A stretch of DNA of 37,458 nt from assembly GCA_016936295.1 (NCBI GenBank), contig JAFGYD010000104.1:1-37458 (forward strand), written 5' to 3'. Positions 36,143 through 37,458 of the stretch are shown here, piece by piece. The stretch's first letter is position 1; the number at the start of each line of letters is the position of its first letter. The notes below the pieces were generated by a model. It saw only the letters and a program-made list of their open reading frames with translations, had not been told where the DNA came from and did no database searches. A program made the position numbers and the translations under genes. The stretch comes from Spirochaetales bacterium. GTDB lineage: Bacteria; Spirochaetota; Spirochaetia; DSM-2461.

Positions 36143-37054
36143 ATGATAAAGCAGAATACTGGTTCATTAATTAAAATGAAGAGAGCTGAAATTGTATCCG
36201 GGTACCTATTCCTTGTTCCCGTTATAGCTCTTTTAGGGCTTTTTGTATTTTATGGATTAGGTTATGTAGTTAAATTAAGTTTTTATAAATGGGATGGGTT
36301 TATACCTGAAACCAGGGAATTTAGAGGACTTAAAAATTATTTAATTCTGTTTTCCGATCCAATCTCATTAATAGCATTCAAAAATGTTATTATTTTTATG
36401 ATAGCAACAGTAACTATACAAATGTTTTTAGGATTAACATTTGCAATGCTTTTAAGACCAGGTTTATGGGGTAGTTCTGTATTTAAAGCTATTATTTACA
36501 TCCCTGTAACACTCTCAACTGTTGTTATCGCACGAATTTTTATGGGGTTATATGAACCATATTTTGGGATTATAAATACTTTATTAAGAACAATAGGTTT
36601 AGAAAATTTAACAAGAACATGGCTGGGAGACCCAAATACCGCTCTTTGGTGTATTATTGCAGCAAATGTTTTTCAGTGGACCGGGGCTCAAATGATATTC
36701 TACATTGCCGGGTTAACTACAATTCCCGAAGAGGTGTTTGAAGCTGCTCAAATTGATGGGGCAGGTTTTTGGAGAACATTTACTTCTGTGGTCTGGCCGG
36801 GGCTATGGTCAACCCATACAACTGTTATTGTTTTAGGAATTGTTGGTGCAATTAAAACATTCGATATAGTTTGGCTTTTTACTCAGGGCGGTCCGGGAAA
36901 TGCAACTCAGTTCCCTGCAACTCTTCTTTACCAATCGGTGGCTCAAAATTCACAAGCCGGTTATGGTGCAGCTATAAGTGTATTAATGATTATTTTAAGT
37001 GTAGCTTTATCAGCTTTTCAAATATCTTTTAACAAAAAAAGGCAGGATGCTTAG
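36143..37054 (+). CDS. ABC sugar transporter permease (MalF-type)
   Basis: EAAQIDGAGFWRTFTSVVWPGL EAA loop; six TM. Track start 36131; ATG 36143 follows GGAGAAATTT. Confidence 0.92.
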   Translation: MIKQNTGSLIKMKRAEIVSGYLFLVPVIALLGLFVFYGLGYVVKLSFYKWDGFIPETREFRGLKNYLILFSDPISLIAFKNVIIFMIATVTIQMFLGLTFAMLLRPGLWGSSVFKAIIYIPVTLSTVVIARIFMGLYEPYFGIINTLLRTIGLENLTRTWLGDPNTALWCIIAANVFQWTGAQMIFYIAGLTTIPEEVFEAAQIDGAGFWRTFTSVVWPGLWSTHTTVIVLGIVGAIKTFDIVWLFTQGGPGNATQFPATLLYQSVAQNSQAGYGAAISVLMIILSVALSAFQISFNKKRQDA

Positions 37055-37458
37055 ATGAAAAATAGTGTAAATTTAAAAGAAAAAATTATAACTCAGACTG
37101 TTTTAATTGTTTTATCAATAATTTTTTTATTACCAATGGTTTATGTTCTAATATCATCTTTTAAGGTTGCTGGAATAGGAAACTACACATATCTTTTTAC
37201 TTCGGGATTTCCTATTGTCAGAATGATTTTTAATAGTGTGCTTGTCTCTTTTCTTCAGGTTTTTTTAATTGTTGCTGTATCGTCCCCTGCCGCATTTGCT
37301 TTTTCAAAAATTAAATTTCCAGGACGAGATATTATTTTTTTAATTATTATGCTAACTATGTCCATCTCTCTACTCTGTTTTATAACACCGTTATTCCAGA
37401 CAATGAAAGCATTAGGATGGATAAATACATATGCCGCTTTAGTTCTTCCTGCTGCAAC
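37055..37458 (+). CDS. ABC sugar transporter permease (MalG-type), truncated at window edge
   Basis: MKNSVNLKEKIITQTVLIVLSIIFLLPMVYVLISSFKVAG... open to the window end; not in the ORF track because there is no stop. Confidence 0.88.
   Translation, partial: MKNSVNLKEKIITQTVLIVLSIIFLLPMVYVLISSFKVAGIGNYTYLFTSGFPIVRMIFNSVLVSFLQVFLIVAVSSPAAFAFSKIKFPGRDIIFLIIMLTMSISLLCFITPLFQTMKALGWINTYAALVLPAA

Noticed and set aside
1-37458. CRISPR arrays, tRNA/rRNA genes, transposons, prophage or defence islands
   Set aside because: Looked for repeats with spacers, cloverleaf-like stretches and transposase/nuclease cassettes; none seen. The DUF2161-like protein alone is not evidence of a defence system.

Overview
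This 37.5 kb AT-rich window is densely coding and looks like core chromosome from a spirochaete, based on protein styles and lipoprotein/TPR content (inference, not proven). I see no tRNA, rRNA, CRISPR array, transposase, integrase or phage genes. Recognisable modules are: a small redox/rhodanese cluster; a NadQ-like Nudix-wHTH regulator next to a nadA-nadB-nadC operon that ends in a membrane-anchored LuxR-type HTH gene; a four-gene Gld-type ABC system with DUF4340; a BioD-like P-loop NTPase overlapping an uncharacterised 258-aa gene; an Fe-type alcohol dehydrogenase; TraB, RadA and Ogt; a cyclophilin-FKBP fusion lipoprotein; a hybrid histidine kinase divergent from a large protein with an embedded HPr-like domain; a UshA-like 5'-nucleotidase; a eukaryotic-type HisA; an archaeal MfnA-like decarboxylase; an MFS transporter; YchJ; SixA-TPR-HAD; and the start of a sugar ABC transporter operon, truncated at the right edge. 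The best leads are: (i) a near-perfect 10-bp inverted repeat over the nadA promoter, next to the putative regulator gene; (ii) a shared TAnAACGTTT motif at the promoters of the HPr-domain gene, sixA and the sugar ABC operon, the first two of which look leaderless; (iii) the overlapping BioD-like NTPase plus unknown-protein pair; (iv) all six convergent gene pairs overlapping tail-to-tail. Family calls come from reading the translations by eye; no database search was run.
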